Shown: positions 1-12,310 of the stretch, one piece after another
Position numbering within the stretch: the first letter of the stretch is position 1
Layout of the letters: every line of letters starts with the position of its first letter
Assembly: GCA_022702705.1 (NCBI GenBank)
Contig: CM040427.1
Coordinates: 73,833,283-73,897,282 of the forward strand
Direction of reading: 5' to 3'
DNA from: Papilionanthe hookeriana x Papilionanthe teres
Lineage: Eukaryota > Streptophyta > Magnoliopsida > Asparagales > Orchidaceae
Length of the DNA stretch: 64,000 bases
Notes under the pieces: generated by a model
The model's input: the letters and a program-made list of their open reading frames with translations, nothing else
Database searches by the model: none
Told to the model about the DNA's origin: nothing
Program-made: the position numbers and the translations under genes

Positions 1-720
1 ATAAAATTTTCTCTCTTGTGATGTGACCCACACATTGACTTGAAATAACTTGACATGAGGTCCACTTCAACCAAAATCAATTGCACCCATAAAATTTATT
101 TGCATTTTTCTCTGCTAAATGTGACAAGGTCAAAATTTTGGCCATAACCACCTCCAATAACCCATAACCACCTTGCCATTTTAAATTGAAATATCGTGAT
201 CTAGAGAACATTTTAATCAAAACCAATTACAATATTAGATTACTTACATTTTTTCTTTCAAATGATGTATGTTTGTCTATTCCAACATAACCAACATAAT
301 ACCCCCCCCCCCCACCTCTAAAATTCAAATTTCTTCCCTTTTTTGGAATTTTCAGTTGATCCCTCATAACTTTTCCCTCTCTTTCCCCCTCCTCTTAAAC
401 ACCTCATCCAACAAATGTCCCCTCATTCCCCTCTTCTTTGAAGCTCCAAACCCCATCTTTCTTCTATTCCAAATCTTTCTCCTCTCCCTCTCCTTCCTCC
501 ATACAAGGTTGTAATCCCTCTCCCTCTTACTTCCACTCTCTCCCCCATATCCTCAAATCAAAGTTGGGACTCCCATTAAGGAAAGAAAGGGTAGTCTATC
601 ATCCAAGCAATGAATTTAATTCATCCCAAACAAGCCCAGGTGTAATCTCACCCTCATGTTTTTTAATAAGTAACATGGTATGAGTTTTTTATTTCCCTAT
701 TTATGTTCAGACACTATTAG
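1..720. other. Gene-free flank, pyrimidine-rich
   Basis: No coding region is recognised. Positions 302-313 are a run of twelve C, and about 300-560 is strongly pyrimidine-biased on the + strand, so the short open frames there are rich in Ser, Pro, Leu and Phe and look like composition artefacts. The copia reverse transcriptase remnant begins abruptly at about 721, so this stretch is either the insertion flank or the other side of a deletion. Confidence 0.6.
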
Positions 721-1440
721 GAAGAATGCTTAAAATGATTTGCCAATGGAGTGCTCACAGGTTTTGCATTGCTCATCTTAAACTTGTCTAGCACCTTCTC
801 AATATAGTCTCGTTGAGATAAACACAGTCATCTTGAGTCTCTAGACCCAAGTCTTTCATGTCAAATTCATGCTTAATAAAGCTTTCAAACCAAAGACGCC
901 ATTCATATTCTTTGCAATAACCAGTATATCGTCCATATACAGTAATAAAAAACAATAGAACCATCATCAAGGAACTTAACATAGACATAATAATCATACT
1001 CACATGGCTTGTAGCCAATCTGAATTATGTATGAGTCAAACCTGTTGTACCATAGTCTTGGAGACTGTTTCAACCTATACAACGATCTCTTTAACCTGTA
1101 AACCAGATGCTCCTGTCCAGGTTGAGTGAACCCTTCTAGCTGCTTTATGTAAATTTCTTTCTCTAGATCACCATGTAAAAATGCAATTTTAACATCCATC
1201 TTCTCTAGATGCAATTCCTAAATAGCTATTAATGCAAGCACTACTCTGATTAAAGTATGTCTGACCACTGGAGAATAGATTTCATCATAATTTGTCCCCT
1301 TCTGCTATGAAAATCACTTTGTTACCAATCGATCTTTGAACTTTTCATGTTCTTTTTCTGATACTGTTGGTTTTCTTTTGTACACCCATTTGCACCCAAT
1401 AGCTTTCTTTCCTTCAAGAAGCTGAACTAGCTCTCATGTG
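721..1440 (-). pseudogene. copia reverse transcriptase remnant
   Basis: The fragments collinear with a copia RT are, from the N-terminal side: GCKWVYKRKP near 1380-1420, RHTLIRVVLALIAI near 1215-1260, then KMDVKIAFLHGDLEKEIY near 1150-1200, LVYRLKRSLYRLKQSPR, and a C-terminal SQRDYIEKVLDKFKMSN near 740-790. The YVDD catalytic box lies at a frameshift near 930 and is not readable in the frame of the upstream block. At least three frame changes and several stops are needed to follow the domain. The RNase H region normally found next is absent. Confidence 0.9.
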
Positions 1441-1764
1441 CGATTTTTCTACAAAGCCTCCATCTCTTCAACCATTGTACCCATCCATTTCTCTTTCTCC
1501 TGGCTGGTGATAGCTCCTTGAAATATGGCAGATCATCACTGCTGATGAGAAGTGCACAAGAGACCAAGTCTTCATAAGTCAATCGATTAGAAGGTCGTAT
1601 ATTGGTGTGTCTCTATCTATCTCTGTCTAGATTGTAATTATGTAAGTCGTCTGTATTAGAATACCTCTCTCTATAGTTTCTGGATGTTGTTCTAAATCCA
1701 TCTGCACTATATCAGAATTGAGACTATTCTCCTTCACATTGTATTCATTATGCTGCAACATTGA

Positions 1765-2649
1765 CTACTCATCAAAAAATGCATCTCTGCTGATCACTAT
1801 CTTCTTGGCAATTAAATCCCAAAACTCGTATCCTTTCACACCTTTCTTGTAGCCCAGAAAGATACACTTCTTGGAATTTGAATCAATATTTTTATCTTTC
1901 ATCTCCAGGTACATGCACATAAGCAGGACAACCAAAATTTCGTAAGTGATCGAAATTATCTTGGTTACCTGTTCATACCTCTTCTCAACTTTTCCACCCA
2001 ATGATGCCCGAGGTGTTCTGTTGAATAGGTAGCATGCCATACTCACAGCCTTTGCCCAGAAGATTTCAGGAAGCCCTGCATTCAGTCTCAAGCATCTTTT
2101 CATTTTCTATTAAGGACTGTTTATCCTTTTTGACGCGCCATTCTGCTGTGGTGTCTTGCGCACTGAAAAATGACTATGAATCCCATGCTCCTCACAGAAA
2201 TTCTGAAACTGTGAATCTGTGTAATCTCTGTCAGTATCAGACCTTAAATACTTGATCTTTCTGCTAATTTAGTTCTCTACCTTAGCTTTTTACAGCTTGA
2301 ATTTAGAGAAAACTTCATATTTCTGCTTCAAGAAATACACCCAAACTTTCATGGAAAAATCATCATTAATGGTAACAAAATATTGAGATCCTCCCAATGA
2401 TGATTCCCATGTAGGGCCCCATACATCAGAATACACATAATCAAGAATCTCTTCAGTTTTGTGCTTTCCAGTTATAAAACTAACTCTAGTCAGTTTTCCA
2501 AGAACACATAACTTACAAATATTGAGCTTGCACCTTTTAACACCATGCAACAAATTTCTTTTATGCAATTCAGCCATCACTACGATGACCCAGACACATA
2601 TGCTATAGTTTTGTATTATAATCATTTGACTCAACAGAATGAACTCCAC
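1765..2649 (-). pseudogene. copia integrase remnant
   Basis: The region 2290-2649 encodes the gag-pre-integrase/zinc-finger side, with paired cysteines in ICKLCVLGKLTRVSF followed by LDYVYSDVWGPTWESSLGG, the start of the integrase core. The region 1765-2103 encodes the core's C-terminal side: LNAGLPEIFWAKAVSMACYL and KKCIFLGYKKGVKGYEFWD, both standard in plant copia integrases. The 190 bp between them is frameshifted. In a working element the enzyme would insert cDNA into the host genome. Confidence 0.9.
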
Positions 2650-3085
2650 TTACAATTGCACTCCTCAACTGTTTGTAGATATTACCTGCAGTTAAATTCC
2701 CTTTATTCACAGTCAATGCACCCTTAACAATTTTGATGGTCCCCCTATCCTCATCTGCCTTAGAAATCAAACCATTTCTATATAGACTGTCCAAGCAAAT
2801 CAAATTCTTCGTCAAATCTGGAATATGTCTGACATCACATATTATTCTAACAGTGTCATCATACATCTTAATTTTGACTTCACTGATACCAATAATATTG
2901 CAGCATCTGTCATCACCTAAATAGACTGAGCCACAATTAGATAACAAGTATGAAGTAAACCATTCCCTCTTATGAGTTATGTGATAAGAGCATCCTGAAT
3001 CAAGAATCCATGCATCCATGAACTGAGTTGTTGAAACTGAAAGCATATCACCATCACTGTAATCTGAATTGTCACTCTGCACCAC
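2603..3085 (-). pseudogene. copia protease remnant
   Basis: A 160-codon frame contains WILDSGCSYHIT (about 2975-3016), the aspartic protease active site D-S-G, followed by the usual LGDDRCCNIIGISEVKIKM strand pattern and VRHIPDLTKNLICLDSL. This frame is intact over the whole domain, unlike the neighbouring domains. It overlaps the start of the pre-integrase frame at 2603-2649, which marks a frameshift between the two. Confidence 0.9.
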
Positions 3086-3142
3086 ATTTATAGAATTGGA
3101 TGATGCGTTACGTTTCTTCTCAGTTTAATTCTTGAACTTTGG

Positions 3143-3877
3143 ACAATCTCTCTTCATATGGTTCGACTCCTTACACTTGTAGCAATGAATTGTATTTTTG
3201 CCTTTCTACTTTGATATAGAATTTTGCATTCCAGAACCCTCCTTCTCTTTCTTCCTTCCACAATCCTAAGTACACTTAACATATGAATTATCACCACGTG
3301 AGCTTTCCTAAACATTCTGCTTCTACTGGTTGTGAGCCAACAATGCTACAGTAATCTCATCAACTTTGATTATTTCTTCCACATATGTAAGAGTAGTCAC
3401 TTGGCGTTCATAAGAGGAAAGCAATGAACACAACATAATCATTTCTTGGTCTTCATCCTCAATACTCATATCAAGTCGTGATAAATCTGTGATTATTTGA
3501 TTGAAGTCATTCACATACTTTGTCATATCAGAACATTCTTGCATCATCAGCCCATACAGCTTTTGCTTCAGATACAGTTTATTTATTAGAGATTTGGACA
3601 TAAATTGAGTTTCTAATTTCTTCCATACCTCTCCTGGAGATTTTAGATTCATTAAGTGATACATAACATCATCTTTCAGGCATAATTGTATGGTTTCTAT
3701 TGCTCGTTGTTACAATTCTTCTCAATCTTCATCTTCCATATTATCAGGCTTTGTAGCTCACAAAGCCTTCAAGATTCCTTGTTGTGCCAACAAATCTTTC
3801 AACTTTGTTTGTCATAATTCGAATTTACCAGTTCCATCAAACTTCATCACTTTGAATTTTGCACTAGAAATTGCCAT
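3143..3877 (-). pseudogene. copia gag (UBN2 type) with CCHC knuckle
   Basis: Gag probably started at the ATG at 3877 (MAISSAKFKVMKFDGTGKFE), the usual opening of plant copia gag. There is a stop shortly after, then LKSPGEVWKKLETQFMSKSL and a long helical stretch (3323-3664) typical of the UBN2 gag domain. A zinc knuckle, C-x2-C-x4-H-x4-C, is at 3184-3143 (CYKCKESNHMKRDCPKFKN), with an in-frame stop just after it. Gag would form the nucleocapsid particle. Confidence 0.88.
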
Positions 3878-4433
3878 TTGAAATTATTCCTTCTCCGAAC
3901 TTATCTTTTGAATTTTTGAACTTTTCCAATCGTGAGAATTTTTCCTGTGAATTCCTCTGCCTCAATAATCCTTCTTGGAAGCCATAATTCCTTCCCGCGA
4001 ACACGTCTGCCTCGGTTGCAAAGAAGAGCCCGAGGTGTCGAGCAGTCGCGCCTGTGTGCTGCGATTCGCGAGCTCCTCTGCCAAACACTGAAGCGTGAAC
4101 TCCTCCTTTCTGTCGTGATTCGTAAGCTTCTCTGCGAAACACCGAAGTGCAAACTCCTCCTATTTGTCGCTATTCACCTCTTCGTCTTAGAACTGTTGCA
4201 GCCCTGTGTGACTCGACTGCTTACGTCGCCAAACCTTTCGCCGAATTGCTCGCAACAGACAAAACTTCACTGAATTGTTCGCAGCTCTGCTTGCAAGCCA
4301 TCTATGTCGCCGAACCAAGCGTGAGCCGATCCTTCATGCGTCGAGCCATCTGAACCATAGCCGAATATTTCTTTCAAAGCGTCGAATCCTTCTTTGTCCT
4401 TTCTACACCGAAATTTTCTGCCCTTGAACCTCG

Positions 4434-4446
4434 GTCTGATACTACA
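4434..4446 (-). other. copia primer-binding site
   Basis: The minus strand reads AGTATCAGACC directly downstream of the LTR. Plant copia elements use the initiator methionine tRNA and typically show TGGTATCAGAGC here, so this is a slightly mutated copy. Confidence 0.75.
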
Positions 4447-4883
4447 TGTTGAGAAATTTAGGGCAAAGAAAAAAGAGAATCGATACAAATCCAGAAGAAA
4501 CAAAAAGATTTAACGAGGTTCGACAAAGATGCCTACGTCGTTGGGAGCAGAGCAGCGGCTTTCCTTTCAATTCAGAAAATGAGTACAGATGTCGTTAGGG
4601 TTAGAATACAATGTATATATATAACCCTGGCATACAATATGTAATTACAAAATTAACCCCGTACCATACCGCTGGGGCTTTGCCCCCGCACCCCCAACCC
4701 ACAAAACGTAACTCTCCCTGATTGGACAAATACTTCCGCTCCACTCCACTGAGCTCGCTCGCTCCGTTCCGCTCCATCATCTGTCTCTTAGCTGGTTTAT
4801 GAGTCATACCTAATAGGCTTAATACGAGAAACAATTTCTAAAGAACTTTATGTAAAAGAGAAAAAAAATTAACACTTACAACA
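4447..4883 (-). repeat. copia 5' LTR, 437 bp
   Basis: It is bounded by TGTTG at 4447 and CAACA at 4883, a terminal inverted repeat of the LTR type, and abuts the primer-binding site. Inside, the minus strand carries a TATA-like TTATATATATA (about 4613-4625) and an AACGAGGTTCG stretch (about 4512-4522) of a kind often seen in plant copia LTRs. The partner 3' LTR is not in the window. Confidence 0.8.
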
Positions 4884-5798
4884 ATTTTTAACAAATTTTA
4901 TCCAAGTCAGAACAAATTTACACAATATTAACAAACTTTAACAAATATTTAAAAAACTTTAATAAACTTTGGAGAAACTTAATATCCTTTAAAACAAATT
5001 AAACAACTTTAAAATTAACATTAAACCAACTCAATAATCCTTAAATGTATTTTATCAAACCCCAAAATATTCTAAACAATCTTTGAACAGCTTTCATGTA
5101 TATCTAAATAACTTTAATACTCAAATAAATTGTAAACAAATCTTCAAATAAACTTGAAACAAATTTCAAGTAAACCTTAAACAAACTTAAATAATCTTTT
5201 TAACATAAATTAAACCGTCACTAATCCAATCAAATGAACGTAAATTAAACTTTCAAATGAAATTAAATCTAACAAACTCAAGTTTTTAGCTCAAGTGAAT
5301 CAATTTAAATCAAATTCACAATTCTAACCCCCGGGGTGCATTTTCTTATGAGAATTGGATAACCCTTTTCCTAAGCTTTTTCATAACACGTAATTGGACT
5401 GTAAGTCCCAATCATTCAATTTCATAGGGATCTTTTCAAAATCTCGGGTCAATGGATTTGTGCTATAAATATCAAACTCATATACACTTACAATGATATC
5501 CACCAACACCTTAATCAAGAGTATTCTAGACAGCTACAACTCTGAGGATGTAATTAACTATAAAAACGTCCCCACATAGGGATACCAAATCTGAGAGTAA
5601 AATACACCTTATCTATATTTGTAAGATAGGAGAAAAACAAATGGATACACAGACCCATAAATCTAAAGAATTTTCCTCATATGAGTGATTAGATCCATTT
5701 TAAAGTAATATTTGTATCATTCAGGTATTCTTCGACTGATTCATTTGATTTTTTTAAATTGAAATCTTTCGTGTTCTATGGTAGATATCAATCCCAAC

Positions 5799-5824
5799 AA
5801 AAATAAAATAAAATAAAATAAAAT
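5799..5824. repeat. (AAAAT)n microsatellite
   Basis: About five pentamer units are directly visible. Confidence 0.9.
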
Positions 5825-6056
5825 CGTCCGCCTGTCATGATGCTCTATATCCTTCCCTAAATACTAATAGAGTTATGGGGATAAACCTAAGCCAATGTGC
5901 ACCTTCGCTCATATTTCTGGCAACTCTAGTATTGTTGTCTCATTGCATGGTTTCACTATGTATCATATTCTAATATAATTTATATTTCACAATAACATAG
6001 TGTTTTCATAATTTAGACTAACATCTCCTAAATTTTTACAAAACCAAATGAATGTT

Positions 6057-6096
6057 TTCTTTCTTTCTTTCTTTCTTTTTTTCTTTTTTTTTTTTT
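6057..6096. repeat. (CTTT)n / poly-T microsatellite
   Basis: Tetramer units grade into a T-tract. Confidence 0.9.
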
Positions 6097-7754
6097 GCGA
6101 TTTAAGTTGTACTATTTCAATATTTTGATCATTTTTCTTTGTTAGTTTGTATCCTCTCATTGATATACCCTAAATAATACATCAATATTAGATAAGAATG
6201 AGGATAAATATTGTTGAGTTCATCAAGCTAATCCAATATAACCTCATTATCAAGTTAACTAATTTGTGGAGTTCTAGCATGTCCATATAGCTGGTTACAT
6301 AATGAAGACTGAGTACTATTTTTACATCTAGGTATTTAAGTGTTAATATTTGAAAAGAACTTTTCATATTTAATCATTTATATCATTCAAACATATAATG
6401 TAATTAACTAAATCATGATTAAGGGAATAACATAACATATAATGCACCCATTATTTGTATCTAGTTTTTGTTTTTTTTATTTATAGTCATTTCATTTGTT
6501 CGTATTCACGTTTCATATGTTATCTGAACCTTGTACATAAATGTACTATAGGAATGTAGACTTTGTCTTCTCCATCTTCCAATTAGATGTGATCTTAAGA
6601 TGTTTGGATGCAACTTAACTTATTATGGGTGAGTAACTCCATGCGATGCTAAATGGGTCGAAATCCTTAGACATTTCTCAACATATCATATGTTATCACA
6701 CACAAACACGACCACGCTCTTAGCTCAAGTCAAAATCATTTATTCATATTACAAAACTATCATTAAAAAATATATATAATTCTTCACAATCATTTACAAT
6801 TTCCAAGTTCAAGCTTCATTAAATTTAAATAAATTAAACAAAAGTGACCCTCCTTTTGACAATAAGAATTTAATTGCCTTGATTCACAAGCCCCAAGCGA
6901 CAGTGAAAGGTAAGATGGTCCAATACAACGTGTGCATACACCTTTTTCCCACCTGGCCTACAATGAATTATTCTCCTCCATTACTTTCAATCAATCGGAA
7001 TGTTTGATTTTCTCCACAGCACTCCTTTGTGCATGAATTGAATCTTCCGTTACTATCAATGGCCACATATTCCTGACTACATGTCCCCAAGTTATTAGAT
7101 ACAGGTTTCATAAAATTTTATTTCCATTAAAAATATATATTAAAGACAAATTAAAGTATGCATTTCAAAAGGCAAATAGACCTTCGTCAAAAGAGGACAT
7201 CCTACTTTTTATTTTTATTGTAATTTAAAGTATTTAATAAGTTCACTCGGTCGATAATGACAGCATTTTGTATAATAACCACATATCTTTGAAGTTTTAG
7301 TCCGCCAGCAAAAAAGAGACCATATATGATGAATGCAATTTCCGCCATTAAATATGGATGGGAGATGGTTTCATGAAATGTGCATCTTCAAAATTTTTGC
7401 AATTTGTTATTATTTAAATGTCAGTATTATTTTTTAGTATAATATTCCGTATCAAATGTTAGTTCATGTTGAGTTTGTTATGACTTGAAATAATTAATAA
7501 ATTTGATAATAATTTTTATTTATATTTTTTAATATATATTATTTTTTATATTATACTTTTAAAAAGTGCATATAAAGGATTTGGGTGGAATAAATATATA
7601 AAAAAGGAAAGTTTAAGTTTTTGATATGTATATAGATATGACTTTGGCTAGTATACATGTAATTGCCAAAAGAAAAAGGTATAGTCCAACATATGTGCGA
7701 TAGGTTCACTTAGAGTCATAGACGTCTTTAAGTATGTGGAAATACGTCTTTTCG

Positions 7755-8296
7755 GAAAAAAATCTTACATATGGAGTCTAGACGTAGCTTTGCGTCCGAA
7801 CTCCAATTAAATCATTCTACGTGTATTTGACTTGGCCCACCTAAAAAATGTCGAAAATAAGCAAATAACACCCTAATAACACCGTGTTTATTTTGTGTGG
7901 TTCTCCGGGCGGCTTTGTTTGGAGCTGTTCATGGGTGTTGTTGTTGTGTTATTGTGGTATTGTTGGAGTTCTTTTACCGGGGTTATTGTGGTGTTACCGT
8001 GGCGTTACTTGTGTGGTTCTCTGGGTGGTGTTATTGGAGCTGATCACCAATGTTATTATGGTGTTATTTGAGTTATTTTGCAGAGTTATTGAAGCGGAAC
8101 CGCGATATTGTTTGTGTTGTCATTCGGGCGGTGTTATTGATGTTGTTTACTGATAGCATTACAGTGTTATTGTGGTGTTACTATAGTTGTTTTCATTTTC
8201 GTCATTTTTAGATGGGCCCAAAAAGATACACGTGACATGATTTTATTGGAGTTCGACGCAGAGCTACGTCCAGATTCTGTATGTAAGATTTTTCTC
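7755..8296. mobile_element. Small foldback element with TIRs (FB1)
   Basis: The left arm (7755-7860) and the reverse complement of the right arm (about 8190-8296) match over about 105 bp at roughly 80% identity. Both begin GA(A/G)AAAAATCTTACATA and both contain ACGTAGC and GAACTCCAAT. The interior is a short degenerate GGTGTTATT array (7870-8190). Flanking 9-mers (7746-7754 and 8297-8305) match at only 6 of 9, in a T-rich context, so a target duplication is not secure. No transposase is present. It is best read as a non-autonomous foldback or MITE related to the larger element at 13.4 kb. Confidence 0.8.
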
Positions 8297-9600
8297 TTTT
8301 TTTAGCAATATGGTCGTGTGGCCCAGATGAAAGTTCTAATAGTTGAACTCCAATTCAAGGTGAAAATAAGCTAATTCAAACAAATGAATTTGAATTAAGT
8401 CAAAACTAAACATGTTATTCACGAGCTATTTCGAACACGATCCTATTTAAAAAAAAAATTAAAATTTCAAACGAGCTGAACACAAACAAACTCTGAGCTC
8501 ACTCAAGCTCAGCTCATTTGCACCATATCTATAATCACTTATCAATTAATAAAATCTAAATTATCATTTTCTTGTACGTTAAAATTTTCTCTCTTGTCTC
8601 TATTTCTTTCTCACCTGTGGCGTAAATACACGGACAATCCAGCATCCAACGATTCGTGTTTTATATCTTCAACAACAACTACGTCACAAGTAATGAATGC
8701 AATGTCAACCAATAAAGATTGTTGACAGATGGTGTAATGTAAGAAGATGCATCTTAATTTTTCTTTACATATCAACATCATTAAGATGTCATTAGTTAAA
8801 CCAAATGTTACATTAATTGAATCTTCAGATCATTAGATTTTTTTCCGCTTTACTTAAACAAGTTGTGATAATAAAAACAAAAGTAATGTTGACATTTTGC
8901 ATCTGCTGTTTAGAGTCCATTTTTCATCTTCTCTTTTTACAAATATACCATTTATTGATATGTATATGAAAAGAAATTTGTAACCATTTAGATTACAAAT
9001 GGCCAATTAATAAGCAATACTCCTCAGTAGCTGCTCCCCTTTTGTTGAATTGATAATTGTTTAGAATTGTAATGAACTGTTCCTGATTGTGATATGTATG
9101 AAGGCTTCAATGCCAATTAAAAGTTTGCAGAGATTTTGCTCTTTCATGGCTGTCACGAGATTGGGTAATTTTGGACCACATGATTTAACGGCTTCATGTA
9201 GCTAAAACAATTCGTATGAATTTGGGAGATTTCCATTAATTGGTGCAACTTAATGTTTCAATTTTATAATTGTGGGAACTTTAGTCTTGTTGTTTGTTCC
9301 AATTCGTGTGTTGAATCTGATAATGAGACGTTAAGTTAAAGACTATAAAACGTTTTCGTTGTTACATTTTGCCGTGTTTTTATGCAAAGAGGCCAAATTT
9401 GTGTCATTAATTAATATTTCTTTATGGAGAGATGTTTAGTTTATAATATTTATTGTGTTGGAAAATTTGAAGTAGTAGAGATTTTTTAACGTCCTGAATT
9501 TCTATGAAGATAATGCATACAAATAAATGAATGAAAAAAGCGTAGAAAAAATAAAAGTTTTAATGTAAAAAAATTGAAAAAAGAAAAGATTACAATGACT
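8297..9600. other. Intergenic DNA, nothing recognised
   Basis: AT-rich with no long frame, no TIRs and no retroelement motifs that could be identified. Confidence 0.6.
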
Positions 9601-10416
9601 AGCCCAAAAAAATTGATCCATTTTATTATTGGATATCATAAGGATTCACTCTTTCACTCCGTACATCAGAAATGTGTCAACACAAATCTCTATGAAATTC
9701 AATGGATTGAGAGACAGGAAAATACAGTCAGGATAGCCCACAAATGAAAGACCAAGAGTCCCATCACCGAAAAATCAAAGGACTTAATTCACTAAATGCA
9801 TAGTGGGGTATGAAGTCAACCAGAAGCAGGCCGTTCATGCCAAAGACAAAGATATATCAAACTGAGAGAATGTACCAATACAACTCTCACCCCTGCATTG
9901 TTAGCCATCTCATAAGAGCCTTCGAGACTCTTTATCATAAGGCTGAAAAATTAGTATTATATAATCTAAGAGCATCCCAAGGACTATTTCCAAAGGGATA
10001 AGCTACTTGTTAGATTATGATGATTTACCCATTGCTCAACATTCTAGTTTGATTTTATCGATGAAATTTCTCCTTCTGGGGACTGATAGTCAACAACCGA
10101 ATTAGAGAAATCTACTCAAGCCGACCAAATCAAGTCCATACCACCAAATATGATCAAGAGGCGAACAGTGACCCCAACACAGTATAGTTAGACAAACGAG
10201 CATTGCCAAACCAAGGCCCACTGGTCTCAGCCAGCCGATTAAGAGGTTAGCTGAATAATAAGCTCATTAATGTAAATATATAAAATACCATGTAACACAC
10301 TCATTAAAGTTTGTGTAAGCATGTGATTATATACATTGTATCCCACATCTTTTATAAATAGATGGAATATTTCTTCTGCAAAAGTTAATAAAAAAATTCA
10401 TTTTACTGTTCATTAC

Positions 10417-10450
<34 letters not shown>
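9601..10450 (+). repeat. Possible LTR fragment with promoter-like end
   Basis: The stretch lacks coding sequence but ends in a promoter-like array: TTTATAAATAG near 10350-10362, AATAAAAAAATTC near 10388, then a (CT)14 tract at 10421-10448. This layout is common in plant LTR U3/R regions. No matching second LTR and no clear TG...CA ends were found, so the assignment is tentative. Confidence 0.35.
10421..10448. repeat. (CT)14 microsatellite
   Basis: Twenty-eight bases of perfect CT dinucleotide repeat. Confidence 0.95.
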
Positions 10451-10451
<1 letters not shown>

Positions 10452-10922
10452 ATAAAATAAAAAGTTTTTGAAAAGAAGCTTGAGGTTGGCACAATAAAAA
10501 TTCAAGAAAAGAAAATAGATTAGAAGAGGGCCTAGTGAGACTTAAGTGATATTTTGTCTTGATTCTTTAATTAAAACCACCTTAAAAGTTATTTTCAAAG
10601 GCAAGAGTGAGGGGAACACTGAGTTGGCTAAAATCCATTGATACTAAATTAAAAACATTTGAGATTAGCGAAAGAGACTTTGAATCAGACCAATTTAAGG
10701 ATCTATGGAATCAACTTAAGGAAGGAATGAATAAAGTTAAGGAAAATTCAAGTTATTAACCATTAAAGATAATTGATCCTAATGATAATTAAGCAATTTT
10801 ATTTAGTCTTTATAAATAAGTTTAATCATTAGAAATCTACAGGAGTACAATATAATTTATATTAATCTAAGCTGAGCCACGTAATTACTTGAGGGCAAGT
10901 AATATGATAAGTTTAAGGGTAT
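10451..10922 (+). repeat. Probable 3' internal end of a gypsy element
   Basis: The stretch ends GAGGGCAAGTAATATGATAA then GTTTAAGGGTAT, immediately before an LTR starting TGACATG. Athila/Tat-type elements usually end the internal region with a 'gagggcaag ... aagtttgggg' polypurine tract at this place, so this reads as a decayed tract. No protein could be followed upstream. Confidence 0.5.
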
Positions 10923-12310
10923 TGACATGCATCAATTTTACGTGATTTCACCTTCATTTTTCACTTCATTATATATATAATTTTCACTTATTTATCATAG
11001 AATTACACTTGAAAAATGTTATGCTTGATGTTGTGTAGGTTATAGGTGTTGAACACATAAAGCAAAATCAAAACACACAATATACTGTTGTTCGGTGTGA
11101 CCGTGCCTGATCTGGGAGTTACCACAGCAGAACTGGCGTGACCACGCCAGTTTTGGGCATAAGCACGTCGGGGTGTGACCACACAGTCGAACGTCCATAA
11201 CTAATATTTTACCGGATTTCTTGTTGATTTTATATTATTAACGAATTTGGAGAGCTTGGGTGCCTATTTTGGATCCCTAATGTAGTGCCTAAATATAAAT
11301 ATGTATTATTATCATGAGAGAGGTCTTCTTGGCCTATTGGAGGCTTGGAAAAAGAGTTCTGCATCAGAGAGCGCTTGGAGGTTGAAAGAAGAGAGTTTGA
11401 GAGAGATTGTTTTTCGCCTTTAGTAGAAACCTGATAGGAAGAGTTTTTTTCTTTACTTTGTGAGTTGTGAGAGTTTGAATGAAAGGGAATGGTGATAACT
11501 TTGTAGAGAAAACAATTTCTTATAACTTTTTCATATCTTAGTTACTTGCAATGGATTCCCACATGATGATTTACGGTATGGTTTTCTTCTTCAAGAGCAA
11601 CTAAACTTTTCTTTGTGTCTCTCTGATGTAGGGAGTTGTGGATTTATCATAATGTCTCCTTAATATTTTTCTATTAAGCGTATTCTTTCAGCTTTTACAG
11701 GCCATGTTGTTGGATAACCTCTGATATTAATTTACTTCTAGTTTAGCCAACTAGGATGTTAAAATGTTTCGTGAAACTAGAACCTTTAATCATTGTATAG
11801 TAGAAATGAAGACTTAACCACAGAATTTTAAGAGAATAAACATATTTTAGTAGAATTCTGCAATCTTACCAGAAGATCAGAAAAGTCAAGCGAAATGTCA
11901 TGGGGGTTGAGAAATCCTCAACTTTATGGATTCTAGGCTTCTTTTGACCTGCACATAAGCATAAGGAGCACTATGTCCCAGATTGACAATAATCACGGAG
12001 GAAAACATTAAGGAAAAAGCACGATCACCACATCCCCAAACCACAGAGACAAAATACTCAACTATCTTGATGAAATTCATGAACTTTTCTCACTATTTTT
12101 TGCTTTTTTTCATTGTCAAGTACTCTGTTTTGTTAGGGCCTTTGGACTTAAAAAAAAAAATTCAGATAAACACCAAGCTCGGTTCTAAATTAGTCAACTA
12201 GAAATTTTTATGTGGAAAAAAAATATTACTTTTTCTATGGGATCGATATACAGTACTCTTGAATCGCATTACTACTTCATACGTGCACTTACGTTGTACA
12301 GCAGACTTAC
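10923..12310 (+). repeat. Gypsy LTR fragment (family of 29-30.5 kb)
   Basis: It starts TGACATGCATCAATTTTA. It matches, in the same order, the reverse complement of the LTR at 30499-29055: a CAATTTTA start, ATTTATCATAG then TTACACTTG, GATGTTGTGTAGGTTATA, the GC-rich block near 11090-11180, and ATGGGATCGATATACA near 12238. The match fades at about 12310, before the expected LTR end, so the copy is truncated. It probably served as a 3' LTR, given the tract just upstream. Confidence 0.7.

Larger units (their letters stand above)
721..4883 (-). mobile_element. Truncated Ty1/copia LTR retrotransposon
   Basis: Read on the minus strand, the order is 5' LTR (4883-4447), primer-binding site, gag, CCHC zinc knuckle, protease, integrase and the first part of reverse transcriptase. 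Protease-integrase-RT order is diagnostic of Ty1/copia. The polyprotein is broken by several stops and frameshifts. It ends in RT at about 721, before RNase H, so the 3' third and the 3' LTR are missing. The wording of the integrase and RT segments resembles Tnt1/Retrofit-type plant copia elements. It is a dead 5' fragment and cannot move on its own. Confidence 0.93.
4884..7754. other. AT-rich intergenic DNA
   Basis: No coding region or recognisable element was found. Positions 4884-5300 are a degenerate run built on AACAAACTTTAA-like words. Two simple repeats are embedded and listed separately. The rest is unremarkable AT-rich sequence. Confidence 0.6.

Noticed and set aside
269..683. Ser/Pro/Leu/Phe-rich frames at 269-514 and 438-683
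   Set aside because: They overlap, follow a polypyrimidine tract and resemble no protein family.
3864..4503. Several Arg- and Leu-rich frames on both strands between the copia gag start and LTR
   Set aside because: The region is the untranslated leader of the copia element; overlapping frames on both strands reflect its GC-richer composition.
7746..8305. A firm 9-bp target duplication for FB1
   Set aside because: The flanking 9-mers match at only 6 of 9 and are T-rich, so the match could be chance.
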